Under the pieces are notes generated by a model, which saw only the letters and a list, made by a program, of their open reading frames with translations, was not told where the DNA came from and searched no databases. Below are positions 15,307 through 24,001 of a DNA stretch of 28,094 bases, piece by piece. The position numbers and the translations under genes are program-made. This DNA comes from UBA1930 sp943368475 (lineage in GTDB: Bacteria; Bacteroidota; Bacteroidia; Chitinophagales; Chitinophagaceae). The stretch covers positions 1-28,094 of the forward strand of contig CALRLF020000059.1 of the NCBI GenBank assembly GCA_943368475.1, in the 5' to 3' direction. The stretch's first letter is position 1; each line of letters starts with the position of its first letter.

Positions 15307-16302
15307 ATGAAAAGTTTTAGTATCGTTGAAATTGCAGCAGCCATTGATGGTGTATTAGAAGGAAATCAGGATTTAATAATATCAGCTCCAGAGCAAATTG
15401 AAGATGCCAAAGAAAACCAGGTAACTTTCATAGGCAGTAAAAAATATGCTCATTTGTGGGATGGTTCAAAAGCAAGTGCAGCGATTGTAAGTGAAGGTAT
15501 AGATATTACAGCTTCAGGAGATAAGGCTATTATTAAAGTAAAAAACGCCGATCTGGCTATGTCTCAGGTGTTAGATTTATATGCTCCTGCATTGCCTCAA
15601 TTCGAAATTGCCATTCATCCAACAGCTGTAATTGATGCCACTGCAACTATTGGGGAAGGCTGTAATGTTGGAGCCAACTGTTTTATTGGCAAAAATGTTC
15701 AATTGGGAAAAAATGTACACATTTATCCCAACGTAGTTGTGTTCGATGATACTGTTATTGGAGAAGGCACAACTATTTGGTCTGGAACAGTTATTAGAGA
15801 ACGAACTGTAATTGGTGTACATTGTATTATACACAATAATGTTTCGTTGGGTGCTGATGGCTTTGGATTTAGACCAAGTGCCGATGGAAGAGGTCTGGTA
15901 AAAATTACACATATTGGTAATGTAGTGATTGGTAATTATGTAGAGATTGGAGCAAATACTTGTATAGATCGGGCAAAGTTCAGTTCAACCATTATTGGTG
16001 ATGGTTGTAAAATTGATAACCTGGTACAAATTGGGCACAACAGTAAAATGGGACGTTCTTGCATAATGGCAGGAAGTAGTGGTTTGGCAGGATCTGTAAC
16101 ATTGGGTGATGGTGTTGTAGTTGGTGGTGGTGCATGCATTAGTGATCATGTTACTTTAGGCAATGGTGTTCAGGTAGGTGGACAAAGTGGTGTGATCAAT
16201 AATTTTGAAGCAGGAAAAAAAGTATTGGGTTATCCTGCTGTAGAATCGAGAGATGCTTTAAAACAATGGGTAGTACTTAGGAAATTAGCTAAAGAAGGAT
16301 AG
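15307..16302 (+). CDS. lpxD: UDP-3-O-acylglucosamine N-acyltransferase
   Basis: LpxD transfers a 3-hydroxyacyl chain from acyl-ACP to UDP-3-O-acylglucosamine, the third step of lipid A synthesis. The 331-residue protein has the N-terminal uridine-binding domain (about residues 1-95, with QVTFIGSKKYAH), then a left-handed beta-helix of hexapeptide repeats from about 100 to 300 (IHPTAVIDATATIGEGC onward), and a C-terminal helix. The catalytic His is His244 in LVQIGHNS. LGADGFGF is also family-specific. It is not next to lpxC, fabZ or lpxA, so it could be the main enzyme or a second LpxD-like copy, which many Bacteroidota carry. It is followed by an intrinsic terminator and so is likely a single-gene unit. 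Confidence 0.93.
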   Translation: MKSFSIVEIAAAIDGVLEGNQDLIISAPEQIEDAKENQVTFIGSKKYAHLWDGSKASAAIVSEGIDITASGDKAIIKVKNADLAMSQVLDLYAPALPQFEIAIHPTAVIDATATIGEGCNVGANCFIGKNVQLGKNVHIYPNVVVFDDTVIGEGTTIWSGTVIRERTVIGVHCIIHNNVSLGADGFGFRPSADGRGLVKITHIGNVVIGNYVEIGANTCIDRAKFSSTIIGDGCKIDNLVQIGHNSKMGRSCIMAGSSGLAGSVTLGDGVVVGGGACISDHVTLGNGVQVGGQSGVINNFEAGKKVLGYPAVESRDALKQWVVLRKLAKEG

Positions 16303-16325
16303 CTTTTTTAAATAATAATAAATTG

Positions 16326-16354
16326 ACGCTCTTGCATTTTGTAGGAGCGTTTTT
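16326..16354 (+). terminator. Intrinsic terminator after lpxD
   Basis: The stem ACGCTC (16326-16331) pairs with GAGCGT (16345-16350), with an inner TGCA/TGTA pairing that extends the helix, followed by a TTTT run. It starts 23 bases after the lpxD stop. Confidence 0.65.
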
Positions 16355-16519
16355 CTTTTGCTAAAGAACATAATTAGGTAACTATATTTTTCTGTGCAAA
16401 AAGTGGATTACAACTTTTGCAACATCCTCAGCATGATTAAAATCAGTTTTTTCTATGAGCATTGTTATAAAATAATCTAGTATCTGTTTTTACCTCTGCA
16501 TTTTACAAAATGCTTAAAC

Positions 16520-19273
16520 ATGAAAAAACAATTGAAAGCCGAAAAGTATGTGTACTCTTTTGGTGGAGGCAAGGCCGATGGAAATGAATCCATGAAAAAT
16601 TTGTTGGGTGGCAAAGGAGCCAATCTAGCAGAAATGGCTGGTCATCCAAATCTTAAATTACCAGTTCCTCCTGGGTTTACAGTTACTACAGAGGTTTGTA
16701 CGTATTATTACAACAATAAAAAAACATATCCAAAAGTATTGGAACAGCAAGTGAATGAAGCACTTGCAAAAATGGAGAAAATTACAGGCAAAAAATTTGG
16801 AGATATAAAAAATCCATTATTGCTTTCTGTTCGTTCTGGTGCAAGAAAAAGTATGCCTGGTATGATGGAAACTGTTTTAAACGTTGGCTTAAATGAGGAA
16901 ACTATCAAAGGTGTTATTGCTCAAAGCGGTGATGAACGTTTTGCTTATGATGCTTACCGTCGTTTAATTATGATGTATGCCGATGTGGTAATGGAAAAAG
17001 CTGCTGGTATTGAAGTTAAAGGAAAAGGTATTCGAAAATTATTAGATGAAAAGTTAGAAGCCATCAAACATAAAAAAGGCTACACAAGTGATACTGAACT
17101 TACAGTTAAAGAATTAAAAGATTTAGTAGCCGATTATAAAAAAACCATTAAAAAAGTTTTAGGAACTGATTTTCCCGATGATCCTTATAAACAAATGTGG
17201 GGTGGTGTTGGTGCTGTGTTCAGCAGTTGGAATGGTAAACGTGCAATTGAATACCGCAGAATAGAAAAGATACCTGACGAATGGGGAACAGCAGTAAATG
17301 TGCAGGCTATGGTATTTGGTAATATGGGTAACGATAGTTGCACTGGCGTTGCTTTTACAAGAAACCCTGGTAGTGGTGAAAATAAATTTTATGGTGAATA
17401 TTTGGTGAATGCTCAAGGTGAAGATGTAGTTGCTGGTATTAGAACTCCAGCACCAGTGAATGAGTATTCGATGAATGATCAAAGCAAACATTTTACTTCT
17501 CTCGAAAAATTAATGCCTGTTTCTTACAAAGAACTGTATGCTATTCAAAATAGATTGGAAAAGCATTATAAAGACATGCAGGATATTGAGTTTACGATTG
17601 AAAAAGGAAAACTATACATGCTTCAATGCAGGGTAGGCAAACGCAATGGTGTAGCTGCTGTTCGTATGGCAACTGAAATGGTAAAAGAAAAATTAATTGA
17701 TGCCAATACTGCTATAATGAGGGTTGGACCAAATCAATTGGTTGAATTGTTATTACCCATGTTCGACCCTAAAGTTGAGCTGATTCGCAAATCAATTGCA
17801 AAAGGATTACCAGCAGGACCAGGTGGTGCAATTGGACGTGTAGTTTTTTCTTCTGATGATGCTGTGAAATGGGCTGCTAAAGGTGAAAAAGTAATCTTGG
17901 TAAGAGAAGAAACATCACCTGAAGATGTTGACGGAATGCATAAGTCACAAGCTATTCTTACAACAAAAGGTGGAATGACTTCTCATGCTGCTTTAGTAGC
18001 AAGAGGTTGGGGTAAGTGTTGCATTGTTGGTTGTGCCGATATTGAAATTCATCAAGAATCGAAACTCTTTAAAACACAAACCGGCTTATTAATTAAGGAA
18101 GGCGATTGGATTAGTTTAAATGGAACCAAAGGTTTGGTTTATGAAGGACAGTTGCCATTAATTGATATTGATTTAGATACCAATCAGTCATATAAAGATT
18201 TGATGAAACTGGTAGATAAAGTGAAAGTAGTTGGTGTTAGAACCAATGCAGATACACCAAAAGATGCTGCACAAGCTGTAAAATTTGGTGCAGAAGGAAT
18301 TGGATTATTTAGAACAGAACATATGTTTTATGGCGAAGGAAGTGAACGACCATTATTCCTGTTGCGTAAAATGATTATGAGTAAAACTGAAAAAGAAAGA
18401 CGTACAGCACTAGCCGAATTATTTGAATTTGTGAAGAAGGATTTTAAAGCAACATTGGCCATCATGCAAGGCAAGCCTGTTACTTTCCGTTTGTTAGATC
18501 CGCCTTTACATGAGTTTGTACCACACGATTCAAAGAAGTTACAAGAGTTAAGTAAAGAGTTAGGTATAAGCATGGGTATTTTAAAAAGAAGGGTTTTGGC
18601 ATTGCATGAAAATAATCCAATGTTGGGCCATAGGGGTGTACGTTTGGGCATCAGTTATCCTGAAATTACAGAAATGCAGGTACGTGCAATTTTAGAAGCA
18701 ACTGCCGAATTAATTAAAGCTGGTGTAAAAGCATTTCCTGAAATTATGATTCCTGTTACTTGTACTGTAAACGAATTATCGCACCAAAAAGAAATTGTAG
18801 ATAGGGTGTACAAGGAAACTTGTGTTAAAATGAAAACCAAAAAAATTCCATACTTGTATGGAACAATGATTGAAATTCCACGTGCTGCTTTAAAAGCTGC
18901 CCAAATGGCTACTGTAGCTGATTTTTTTAGCTTTGGTACCAATGATTTAACACAAATGAGTTTTGGGTTTAGTCGTGATGATATTGGTGGATTTTTACCC
19001 AATTATTTAGACCAAAAAATTCTAAAAGACGATCCATTTCAAACTATTGATCAAGATGGAGTAGGAGAGTTAATTAAGTTTGGAACTGAAAGAGGACGTA
19101 ACACCAAAGCCAACTTAAAAGTAGGTATTTGTGGTGAGCATGGTGGCGATCCAGAGAGTGTAAAGTTCTGTCATAGAATAGGAATGAACTATGTTAGTTG
19201 CTCTCCTTATCGTGTGCCAATTGCAAGATTGGCAGCGGCTCAGGCAGCTTTAGAGTTTCCTAGAAAAAAATAA
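16520..19273 (+). CDS. ppdK: Pyruvate, phosphate dikinase
   Basis: Interconverts pyruvate + ATP + Pi and phosphoenolpyruvate + AMP + PPi, serving gluconeogenesis or PPi-linked glycolysis in the cytoplasm. The 917 residues match the bacterial PpdK plan. The ATP-grasp nucleotide-binding domain is N-terminal (LLGGKGANLAEM; SVRSGARKSMPGMM; GVAFTRNPGSGE). The central swivelling domain has the phosphohistidine in GGMTSHAALVARG (His489), preceded by REETSPEDV. The C-terminal PEP/pyruvate barrel has GIGLFRTEHMF, SFGTNDLTQM and the catalytic Cys871 in GICGEHGGDP. The ATG start gives the conserved YVYSFGGGKADGN. It stands alone with a terminator on each side. I can see no truncation or missing catalytic residue. 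Confidence 0.97.
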   Translation: MKKQLKAEKYVYSFGGGKADGNESMKNLLGGKGANLAEMAGHPNLKLPVPPGFTVTTEVCTYYYNNKKTYPKVLEQQVNEALAKMEKITGKKFGDIKNPLLLSVRSGARKSMPGMMETVLNVGLNEETIKGVIAQSGDERFAYDAYRRLIMMYADVVMEKAAGIEVKGKGIRKLLDEKLEAIKHKKGYTSDTELTVKELKDLVADYKKTIKKVLGTDFPDDPYKQMWGGVGAVFSSWNGKRAIEYRRIEKIPDEWGTAVNVQAMVFGNMGNDSCTGVAFTRNPGSGENKFYGEYLVNAQGEDVVAGIRTPAPVNEYSMNDQSKHFTSLEKLMPVSYKELYAIQNRLEKHYKDMQDIEFTIEKGKLYMLQCRVGKRNGVAAVRMATEMVKEKLIDANTAIMRVGPNQLVELLLPMFDPKVELIRKSIAKGLPAGPGGAIGRVVFSSDDAVKWAAKGEKVILVREETSPEDVDGMHKSQAILTTKGGMTSHAALVARGWGKCCIVGCADIEIHQESKLFKTQTGLLIKEGDWISLNGTKGLVYEGQLPLIDIDLDTNQSYKDLMKLVDKVKVVGVRTNADTPKDAAQAVKFGAEGIGLFRTEHMFYGEGSERPLFLLRKMIMSKTEKERRTALAELFEFVKKDFKATLAIMQGKPVTFRLLDPPLHEFVPHDSKKLQELSKELGISMGILKRRVLALHENNPMLGHRGVRLGISYPEITEMQVRAILEATAELIKAGVKAFPEIMIPVTCTVNELSHQKEIVDRVYKETCVKMKTKKIPYLYGTMIEIPRAALKAAQMATVADFFSFGTNDLTQMSFGFSRDDIGGFLPNYLDQKILKDDPFQTIDQDGVGELIKFGTERGRNTKANLKVGICGEHGGDPESVKFCHRIGMNYVSCSPYRVPIARLAAAQAALEFPRKK

Positions 19274-19288
19274 ATCCTTCAATTATTC

Positions 19289-19325
19289 AAAACCCGAATA
19301 TAAAAGTTCGGGTTTTGATTTTTTT
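19289..19325 (+). terminator. Intrinsic terminator after ppdK
   Basis: A 10-base stem (AAAACCCGAA at 19289-19298, TTCGGGTTTT at 19307-19316) with an 8-base loop and a following T-run. It begins 16 bases after the ppdK stop. Confidence 0.85.
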
Positions 19326-19428
19326 AATAATCAATCATAAAATCTAACAACAATCAGTCTTTAAACTGACAATAGTCATCTAACAACTTTTGTTTTGAAA
19401 CTACTTTTATACAACAAATAAAACAGCT

Positions 19429-19863
19429 ATGAAAAAGGAATACTGGATAAACGTTAAACATGTAGATAATCGCTTGGTTATTTTTCTAAATGGCGAAACC
19501 ATTTGGGATAGTGGTATTTTACAAGGTGATCCGGAAATAAATAAATTTATCAATGTCACAGATCAGTTACTGAAACACATCAATCATTCTTCTGAATTGA
19601 TTTTTGAAGGGTTTAACGACACATATGATGCTGATGATTCTGACGATGTATTAAACCCATGGCATTTCGATTATCGTTTTTTTACAAGAGTAATCGATCA
19701 GGATGGAACTATAGTTAAAGAAATAGAAATGATTACACCGTATAACGAAAAGCACATGTCTAACCCAAATATTCGTGCAATTAATAACGCCTATAGAATT
19801 GTTCGAAAAGACAATGAGTTTAAAGTAGTGTCAAATTCATTAACCCAGAATTTTTATAACTAA
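19429..19863 (+). CDS. Uncharacterised small acidic protein
   Basis: A 144-residue protein I do not recognise. There is no signal peptide or membrane segment, so it is probably cytoplasmic. The first half reads as beta strands (YWINVKHVDNRLVIFLNGETIWDSG), similar in feel to carbohydrate-binding or jelly-roll edge strands, and the centre has an acidic run (DTYDADDSDD) that could bind a cation. NPWHFDYRFFTRVIDQDG is the most distinctive block. It has its own upstream spacer of 155 bases and a strong terminator downstream, so it is a real single-gene unit. The coding frame is supported by the absence of competing frames and normal codon use. Confidence 0.7.
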   Translation: MKKEYWINVKHVDNRLVIFLNGETIWDSGILQGDPEINKFINVTDQLLKHINHSSELIFEGFNDTYDADDSDDVLNPWHFDYRFFTRVIDQDGTIVKEIEMITPYNEKHMSNPNIRAINNAYRIVRKDNEFKVVSNSLTQNFYN

Positions 19864-19878
19864 ATATTTGTTTTTATT

Positions 19879-19920
19879 AAAGTCATCATTAAATTGAAAG
19901 GTTGAATGATGACTTTTTTA
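19879..19920. terminator. Bidirectional terminator between convergent genes
   Basis: A 12-base perfect stem (AAAGTCATCATT at 19879-19890, AATGATGACTTT at 19905-19916) with T-runs on both flanks. It lies between the uncharacterised rightward gene and the leftward AraC-type gene and could serve both. Confidence 0.8.
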
Positions 19921-19925
19921 TTGAA

Positions 19926-20777
19926 TTAAGCCAACGAGTTTTTATAAAAACCCTCACTTAAACCAAATTTTCGTTCAGGTGCATTGTCTTCAATTTTATG
20001 AAATTCAGTAGGTGGTAAACCTGTGAAGTTTTTGTAGTCTTTTACCAAGTGTTGATAATCGTAATAATTACACTCAACTGCAATGCGTAACCAATCTAAG
20101 TTGGGGTTTGTATTTTTTAACCTGAAAGCATTGTCGAAACGTATAATCCGTTCATATAATTTTGGATTAATACCTGTTCTTTCTTTAAACTTTCTTTCCA
20201 GCTGTTTATTACTCAGGCATGCTTGTTTAGCCAAAATATCAATACTTATTGGAGCATCTTTTTTAAGCAACGTATAGGTTATATCGTCTATTAATAATTT
20301 GGGCTTCTTTTGTTGTTGAATAAGTTGTTTTACAAAATTATTGGCAACTGTAATCATTGCTGTATAATCTTTTGCAAAATAGAGTTGCTCGTTTACATTT
20401 CTCAATGAATTGTTGAATACATTTTCAGCATCCATATATTCATTGGTTAATTCACTGGCACTTATTCCGGTAAGCCTGTACAATGCACCAGGATAAAAAA
20501 TAATTTGAAAAACCAAAAAATTATTACCAATTACTCGGTTGGTTACTTCGGTAAACTGCCCATATAATACAACAGGAATATGTTGTACTAACTTTCCTGA
20601 ATTTTTATACTCAACTGTTTCCGTATCAAAAGGATAAAATGCTAAACAATGTTCAGGTCTTGGTGGGTAAGCTTTAAAGGGCACAACTTGCCCAGCATCA
20701 AATTTTAAATGCACAATTCTATACAATTGTACAAACTCTTGCACTTCGGCAGCAGGTATAAAATCTTGTAAAAGCAA
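19926..20777 (-). CDS. AraC-family transcriptional regulator
   Basis: A 283-residue DNA-binding protein. The N-terminal ~150 residues form the ligand or sensor domain of the DUF6597-like type often found with AraC HTHs in Bacteroidota (FVQLYRIVHLKF, YGQFTEVTNR, IFYPGALYRLTGISASELTNEY). The C-terminal domain at about 175-265 has the two HTH motifs, with ISIDILAKQACLSNKQLERKFKERTG and the AraC signature region AVECNYYDYQHLVKDYKNFTGLPPTEF. The start is a TTG just after an in-frame TGA; no ATG lies before residue 115. It is on the same strand as the cupin gene, 39 bases downstream of that gene's stop, so the two may be co-transcribed. Target genes are unknown. Confidence 0.9.
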   Translation of the reverse strand: MLLQDFIPAAEVQEFVQLYRIVHLKFDAGQVVPFKAYPPRPEHCLAFYPFDTETVEYKNSGKLVQHIPVVLYGQFTEVTNRVIGNNFLVFQIIFYPGALYRLTGISASELTNEYMDAENVFNNSLRNVNEQLYFAKDYTAMITVANNFVKQLIQQQKKPKLLIDDITYTLLKKDAPISIDILAKQACLSNKQLERKFKERTGINPKLYERIIRFDNAFRLKNTNPNLDWLRIAVECNYYDYQHLVKDYKNFTGLPPTEFHKIEDNAPERKFGLSEGFYKNSLA

Positions 20778-20816
20778 AGCAGTTCAAATAATTGAAAATT
20801 TAAGATACTAAAAATT

Positions 20817-21368
20817 TTACAGTGTTAATGGTGGCCCAACAACTTTCATATCGTGTGCTGCATGAATGCGATCCATTTCCTCCTGTGATGGACGTTCTTT
20901 CAGTTTATTCATGTAACTAAAAAATTCTTCCATTTTACCTGCTGGTTGCAAAAAGTAAATCATTCTTCCTTTATCAGTTAGCTGAATCCAAGTATGTGGA
21001 ATATTTCTTGGCAAAAAAATGGTTTGTCCAGCTTTTAAAATATGCGTTTCAGTGCCTACTAAAAAACGGTATTCGCCTTCAATTACGGTGAAAATTTCAT
21101 CTTGTTTAAAATGAATATGAAAACTTGGTCCAACTTTTCCCAGTCCTGTATAGTCAAAAACAGAGAGCTGACCATTGGTGTCTTTAGAAGAAATTTTTAA
21201 ATCGTTGGGATGAACACCTAAAAATTTTACCACTTCTCCAAAACGTGATTTTCCAGCATCTACAATAAAAGGTTCTTTTGTAGAGTTATTACTTATTTCA
21301 GTTGGCTTTGCTAACAATAAAGCAGGTGTTGCCAATAAACTACTGAGTAAAAAATCTTTTCTATTCAT
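20817..21368 (-). CDS. Exported cupin-domain protein
   Basis: A 183-residue cupin. The start MNRKDFLLSSLLATPALLLA gives a signal with an RK pair resembling a degenerate Tat motif; the ATG seven codons upstream would add a lysine-rich tail and is less likely. Cupin motif 1 is visible as GPSFHIHFKQDEIFTVIEGEY (two His, one Glu) and motif 2 as GQTIFLPRNIPHTW, giving a likely 3-His/1-Glu metal site. Such proteins include quercetinase-like dioxygenases and sensors; the substrate is not predictable. The last 40 residues (EEFFSYMNKLKERPSQEEMDRIHAAHDM) recall quercetin-dioxygenase-like cupins annotated in Bacteroidota. The AraC gene follows on the same strand. Confidence 0.88.
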   Translation of the reverse strand: MNRKDFLLSSLLATPALLLAKPTEISNNSTKEPFIVDAGKSRFGEVVKFLGVHPNDLKISSKDTNGQLSVFDYTGLGKVGPSFHIHFKQDEIFTVIEGEYRFLVGTETHILKAGQTIFLPRNIPHTWIQLTDKGRMIYFLQPAGKMEEFFSYMNKLKERPSQEEMDRIHAAHDMKVVGPPLTL

Positions 21369-21447
21369 GTTGTCTTTTTTTGATAACATGAAATTGAAAT
21401 GAAAGTGGCATTAGTGAGTGGTAAAAAAACGACATTTTTATAATTAC

Positions 21448-22293
21448 CTAAACATTCATCAATGTTGCAATGTCAATTTTACTCATCGTCATGATGGCCT
21501 GCATCACTTTTGAGCCTTTCGAAGTGTCTTGCATTAAATCTCCAATATTTGCAGGTATTATTTGCCACGATACACCAAATGGATCTTTCAGCCAACCGCA
21601 TCTGCTTTCTTTACCACCATTGGCAATCAAAGAATTCCAGTAATAATCAATTTCTTCTTGTGTATTACAGTTTACAACAAATGAAAAGGCTTCATTAAAT
21701 GTAAAATCATGCTGCCCTGGTCCATCCATGGCAATTAATGGAAAACTGTTAATGACAAATTCTGAGTACATAGTTTTTCCTGAAAGTTCATTACCGTCAG
21801 GATATTTAACAAGCGTTGTTATTGCAGCATTCTTAAATATAGTACTGTATAATTCTATTGCTTCAGCAGCTCTTCCAAATTGATTGCCTGTAAATAATAT
21901 GCTTGGCGTTATTTTTATAGCTTGTTCTTGTTCTTTGATAAATGAAATTTGCCAAGTAACACCAAATTTATCTTGTAACCAACCATATCTCTCATTCCAT
22001 GGGTAAGTATCAATTTGCATCAAGGCTTTTCCACCATCAATTAATGTATTCCAAATTGCATTTACAGTTTCCAGTGAATTACAATTAACAAATAAGGAAA
22101 TAGAAGGATTAATTGTAAACATAGGACCTCCGTTTAAACCCATCAGTTTATGTCCATGAATTTCAAACATTACTACCATTGTTGTATCGGTGGTGATTTG
22201 TACATCGGTAAAAGCAGTGCTGTAAAAATCTGTAGCTTCTTTAGCTTTGTGATTAAACCATAAACAAGTATGTAATTTGGCAGGCATAAGCAT
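21448..22293 (-). CDS. Two-domain PhnB/VOC-like protein
   Basis: A 281-residue protein of two fused PhnB-type vicinal-oxygen-chelate domains (the family sometimes named 3-demethylubiquinone-9 3-methyltransferase-like). Domain 1 is about residues 3-125 and domain 2 about 130-255. The same elements recur in each: CLWFNHKAKEATDFYSTAF versus ILFTGNQFGRAAEAIELYSTIF, ISLFVNCNSLETV versus FSFVVNCNTQEEI, and GWLQDKFGVTWQI versus GWLKDPFGVSWQI. The catalytic role of the family is not known; some members act as glyoxalase or resistance enzymes. There is no signal peptide, so it is probably cytoplasmic. Two ATGs (22293 and 22287) are possible starts; the choice changes only two residues. Confidence 0.87.
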   Translation of the reverse strand: MLMPAKLHTCLWFNHKAKEATDFYSTAFTDVQITTDTTMVVMFEIHGHKLMGLNGGPMFTINPSISLFVNCNSLETVNAIWNTLIDGGKALMQIDTYPWNERYGWLQDKFGVTWQISFIKEQEQAIKITPSILFTGNQFGRAAEAIELYSTIFKNAAITTLVKYPDGNELSGKTMYSEFVINSFPLIAMDGPGQHDFTFNEAFSFVVNCNTQEEIDYYWNSLIANGGKESRCGWLKDPFGVSWQIIPANIGDLMQDTSKGSKVMQAIMTMSKIDIATLMNV

Positions 22294-22368
22294 AAAATTT
22301 AGTAGTCTTTATTTTGTTGCAACTAATGTACACAACTAACTGTAAAAACATCGTTTCCAAAAAATAAA

Positions 22369-22399
22369 AAAGCTCAGCAATTATACATTGCTGAGCTTT
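22369..22399 (-). terminator. Intrinsic terminator of the PhnA-type gene
   Basis: A 12-base perfect stem (AAAGCTCAGCAA at 22369-22380, TTGCTGAGCTTT at 22388-22399) with a 7-base loop. Read leftward it is followed by a T-rich tract and lies 16 bases after the end of the gene. Confidence 0.85.
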
Positions 22400-22415
22400 A
22401 AGCTATAACAAAAAA

Positions 22416-23000
22416 TTATCCTTGTTTTCTAACGTACTTCGTTAAAATAACAATAGTTTGTCCCTCTATTTTCCCTTCTATTTGTTCTGTATTATCTACA
22501 ACAACACGAATATTTTTTACAACAGTTCCCATTTTGGCATTCAAAGTTGAGCCTTTAACGTCTAATGATTTTGTAAGAACAACAGTATCGCCTGTTTGCA
22601 AAATTTGTCCATTGCTGTCTTTATGTAAGTCAACACTTCCATCATTTTCATGATCACCTGTTGCTTTTGCCCAAGCTAATTTTTCATCGTCTAAATACAA
22701 CATATCCAAACTATCGGTTGCCCAGCTTTCATTTCTGAATCTATTAAGCATTCGCCAAGCAATTACCTGTACTCCTGCAACTTCACTCCACATGCTTTCA
22801 GGTAAACATTTGTTCCAATGCTTACCATCTGGTTCTTCTTTTTTGTCAATCTGAGCCCTACATTTAGAGCAAGCTACAATACAGTTGTCTTCATTTTTAT
22901 TATCCTGTGGTAATACTTCATATAATTGAACATCGTTTGTAGAAGTACATAGCTCACATTGCTTATTGCTTCTTTGCAATAAAATATCTTCCAGTTTCAT
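22416..23000 (-). CDS. PhnA/YjdM-type zinc-ribbon protein
   Basis: A 194-residue cytoplasmic protein. The N-terminal zinc ribbon has paired cysteines at 15/18 (CELC) and 44/47 (CSKC), with an extra Cys at 40. The C-terminal PhnA domain, about residues 125-194, contains DSNGQILQTGDTVVLTKSLDVKG and KMGTVVKNIRVVVD, matching the small SH3-like PhnA/YjdM domain. Despite the historical link to alkylphosphonate use, the function of this family is uncertain and no phosphonate genes are near. A well-formed promoter (23024-23053) precedes it and carries a LacI-type palindrome, so it is probably a single-gene regulated unit. The middle part (WRMLNRFRNESWATDSLDMLYLDD) is typical of the longer Bacteroidota form. 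Confidence 0.88.
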   Translation of the reverse strand: MKLEDILLQRSNKQCELCTSTNDVQLYEVLPQDNKNEDNCIVACSKCRAQIDKKEEPDGKHWNKCLPESMWSEVAGVQVIAWRMLNRFRNESWATDSLDMLYLDDEKLAWAKATGDHENDGSVDLHKDSNGQILQTGDTVVLTKSLDVKGSTLNAKMGTVVKNIRVVVDNTEQIEGKIEGQTIVILTKYVRKQG

Positions 23001-23023
23001 AGTTGTTTTTTTGGGTAAGGCCG

Positions 23024-23053
23024 CAAATGTAAAGGTTTGAAAGCGTTTTCAAA
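23024..23053 (-). promoter_or_regulatory. Promoter of the PhnA-type gene
   Basis: On the minus strand, TTTG (23053-23050) and TACATTTG (23031-23024) are 18 bases apart, matching the Bacteroidota -33/-7 consensus. The -7 box lies 23 bases from the ATG. It is the best promoter match in the window. Confidence 0.6.
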
Positions 23054-23054
23054 C
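23035..23054. promoter_or_regulatory. LacI/CcpA-type palindromic operator candidate
   Basis: GTTTGAAAGCGTTTTCAAAC is a 20-base palindrome with a single unmatched base pair and a central CG. The core at 23038-23051 fits the LacI/GalR-family pattern TGnAAnCGnwnnCA. It covers the -33 box and most of the spacer of the promoter above, the place for repression. It also lies 97 bases upstream of the rightward SDR gene. The LacI-family regulator 2.5 kb away is a candidate binder. Confidence 0.5.
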
Positions 23055-23150
23055 ATGATGTAAATCATTTATAATTAGGCATTCTTAATTTCTTCTTGGA
23101 TATTTCGATAATTAACCAGCAATTTTGCTTTAAATAGTAAAAATAAAAGT

Positions 23151-23987
23151 ATGCGTAAAGTTTGGTTTATTACAGGATGTTCAACAGGCTTTGGAAGAGA
23201 ATTGGCAAAAGAAGTTTTGCAAGCAGGATACAGGGCAGTGGTTACAGCAAGAAATACAGATGATGTTCAGGATATTATTACAGCTTATCCTGACACAGCC
23301 ATTGCTCTAAAATTAGATGTAACCAACAACGCTAATATTCAGGGTGCTGTTGCAACAGCTATCCAAAAATTTGATCAGATTGATGTATTGGTAAACAATG
23401 CAGGGATTGGTTATTTTGGTGCAATTGAAGAAAGTGACCAAGCAGAAGTAAGAAGAATGTTTGATATTAATTTTTTTGGATTGGCAAATATGACCAATGC
23501 TGTTTTACCAGTTATGCGTAAACAACGTAGTGGTCACATTATTAATATTGCATCAATTGGTGGATTGGTTTCTTTTCCTGGAGTTGGTTTTTACAATGCC
23601 ACTAAATATGCAGTAGATGGTTTGTCTGAATCTTTAGCAAAAGAAGTGGCTCATTTAGGAATAAAAGTTACTGTGATTTGTCCTAGTGGATTTAGAACTG
23701 ATTGGGCTGGTCGTTCAGCCAATAATGCAACAACCATTATTGAAGATTATGCACCAAGTGCACATGTAAATAAAGATACAATTAGAGGTTATAGTGGTAA
23801 TCAACCTGGCGATCCAGTAATGGCAGCAAAAGCCATTGTACAGGTTACAGAAACAGAACAACCGCCTATGCGTTTGTTGTTAGGTGCAGGTGCTATGAAA
23901 GGTGGCAGAAGAAAGTTAGATGAATTGAAAGCTGATTTTGATGCATGGGAAGCTATCACAATTGGTGCAGATAGACCCAAAGCCTAA
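23151..23987 (+). CDS. Short-chain dehydrogenase/reductase
   Basis: A 278-residue classical SDR, NAD(P)-dependent and cytoplasmic. The cofactor motif TGCSTGFG is at residues 8-15, NNAG at 82-85, catalytic Ser135 in IASIGG, and Tyr148/Lys152 in YNATK; the order and spacing are normal. Arg34 after the second strand (VTARN) suggests a preference for NADPH. The pattern PGDPVMAAKAIVQV with MRLLLG near the C-terminus is typical of the oxidoreductase subgroup often annotated as 'SDR family NAD(P)-dependent oxidoreductase' or AdhR-like; the substrate is unknown. It is followed by a strong terminator and shares its upstream spacer with the PhnA-type gene, whose promoter region holds a LacI-type palindrome. 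Confidence 0.93.
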   Translation: MRKVWFITGCSTGFGRELAKEVLQAGYRAVVTARNTDDVQDIITAYPDTAIALKLDVTNNANIQGAVATAIQKFDQIDVLVNNAGIGYFGAIEESDQAEVRRMFDINFFGLANMTNAVLPVMRKQRSGHIINIASIGGLVSFPGVGFYNATKYAVDGLSESLAKEVAHLGIKVTVICPSGFRTDWAGRSANNATTIIEDYAPSAHVNKDTIRGYSGNQPGDPVMAAKAIVQVTETEQPPMRLLLGAGAMKGGRRKLDELKADFDAWEAITIGADRPKA

Positions 23988-24001
23988 AACTTTATTTAGC
24001 A

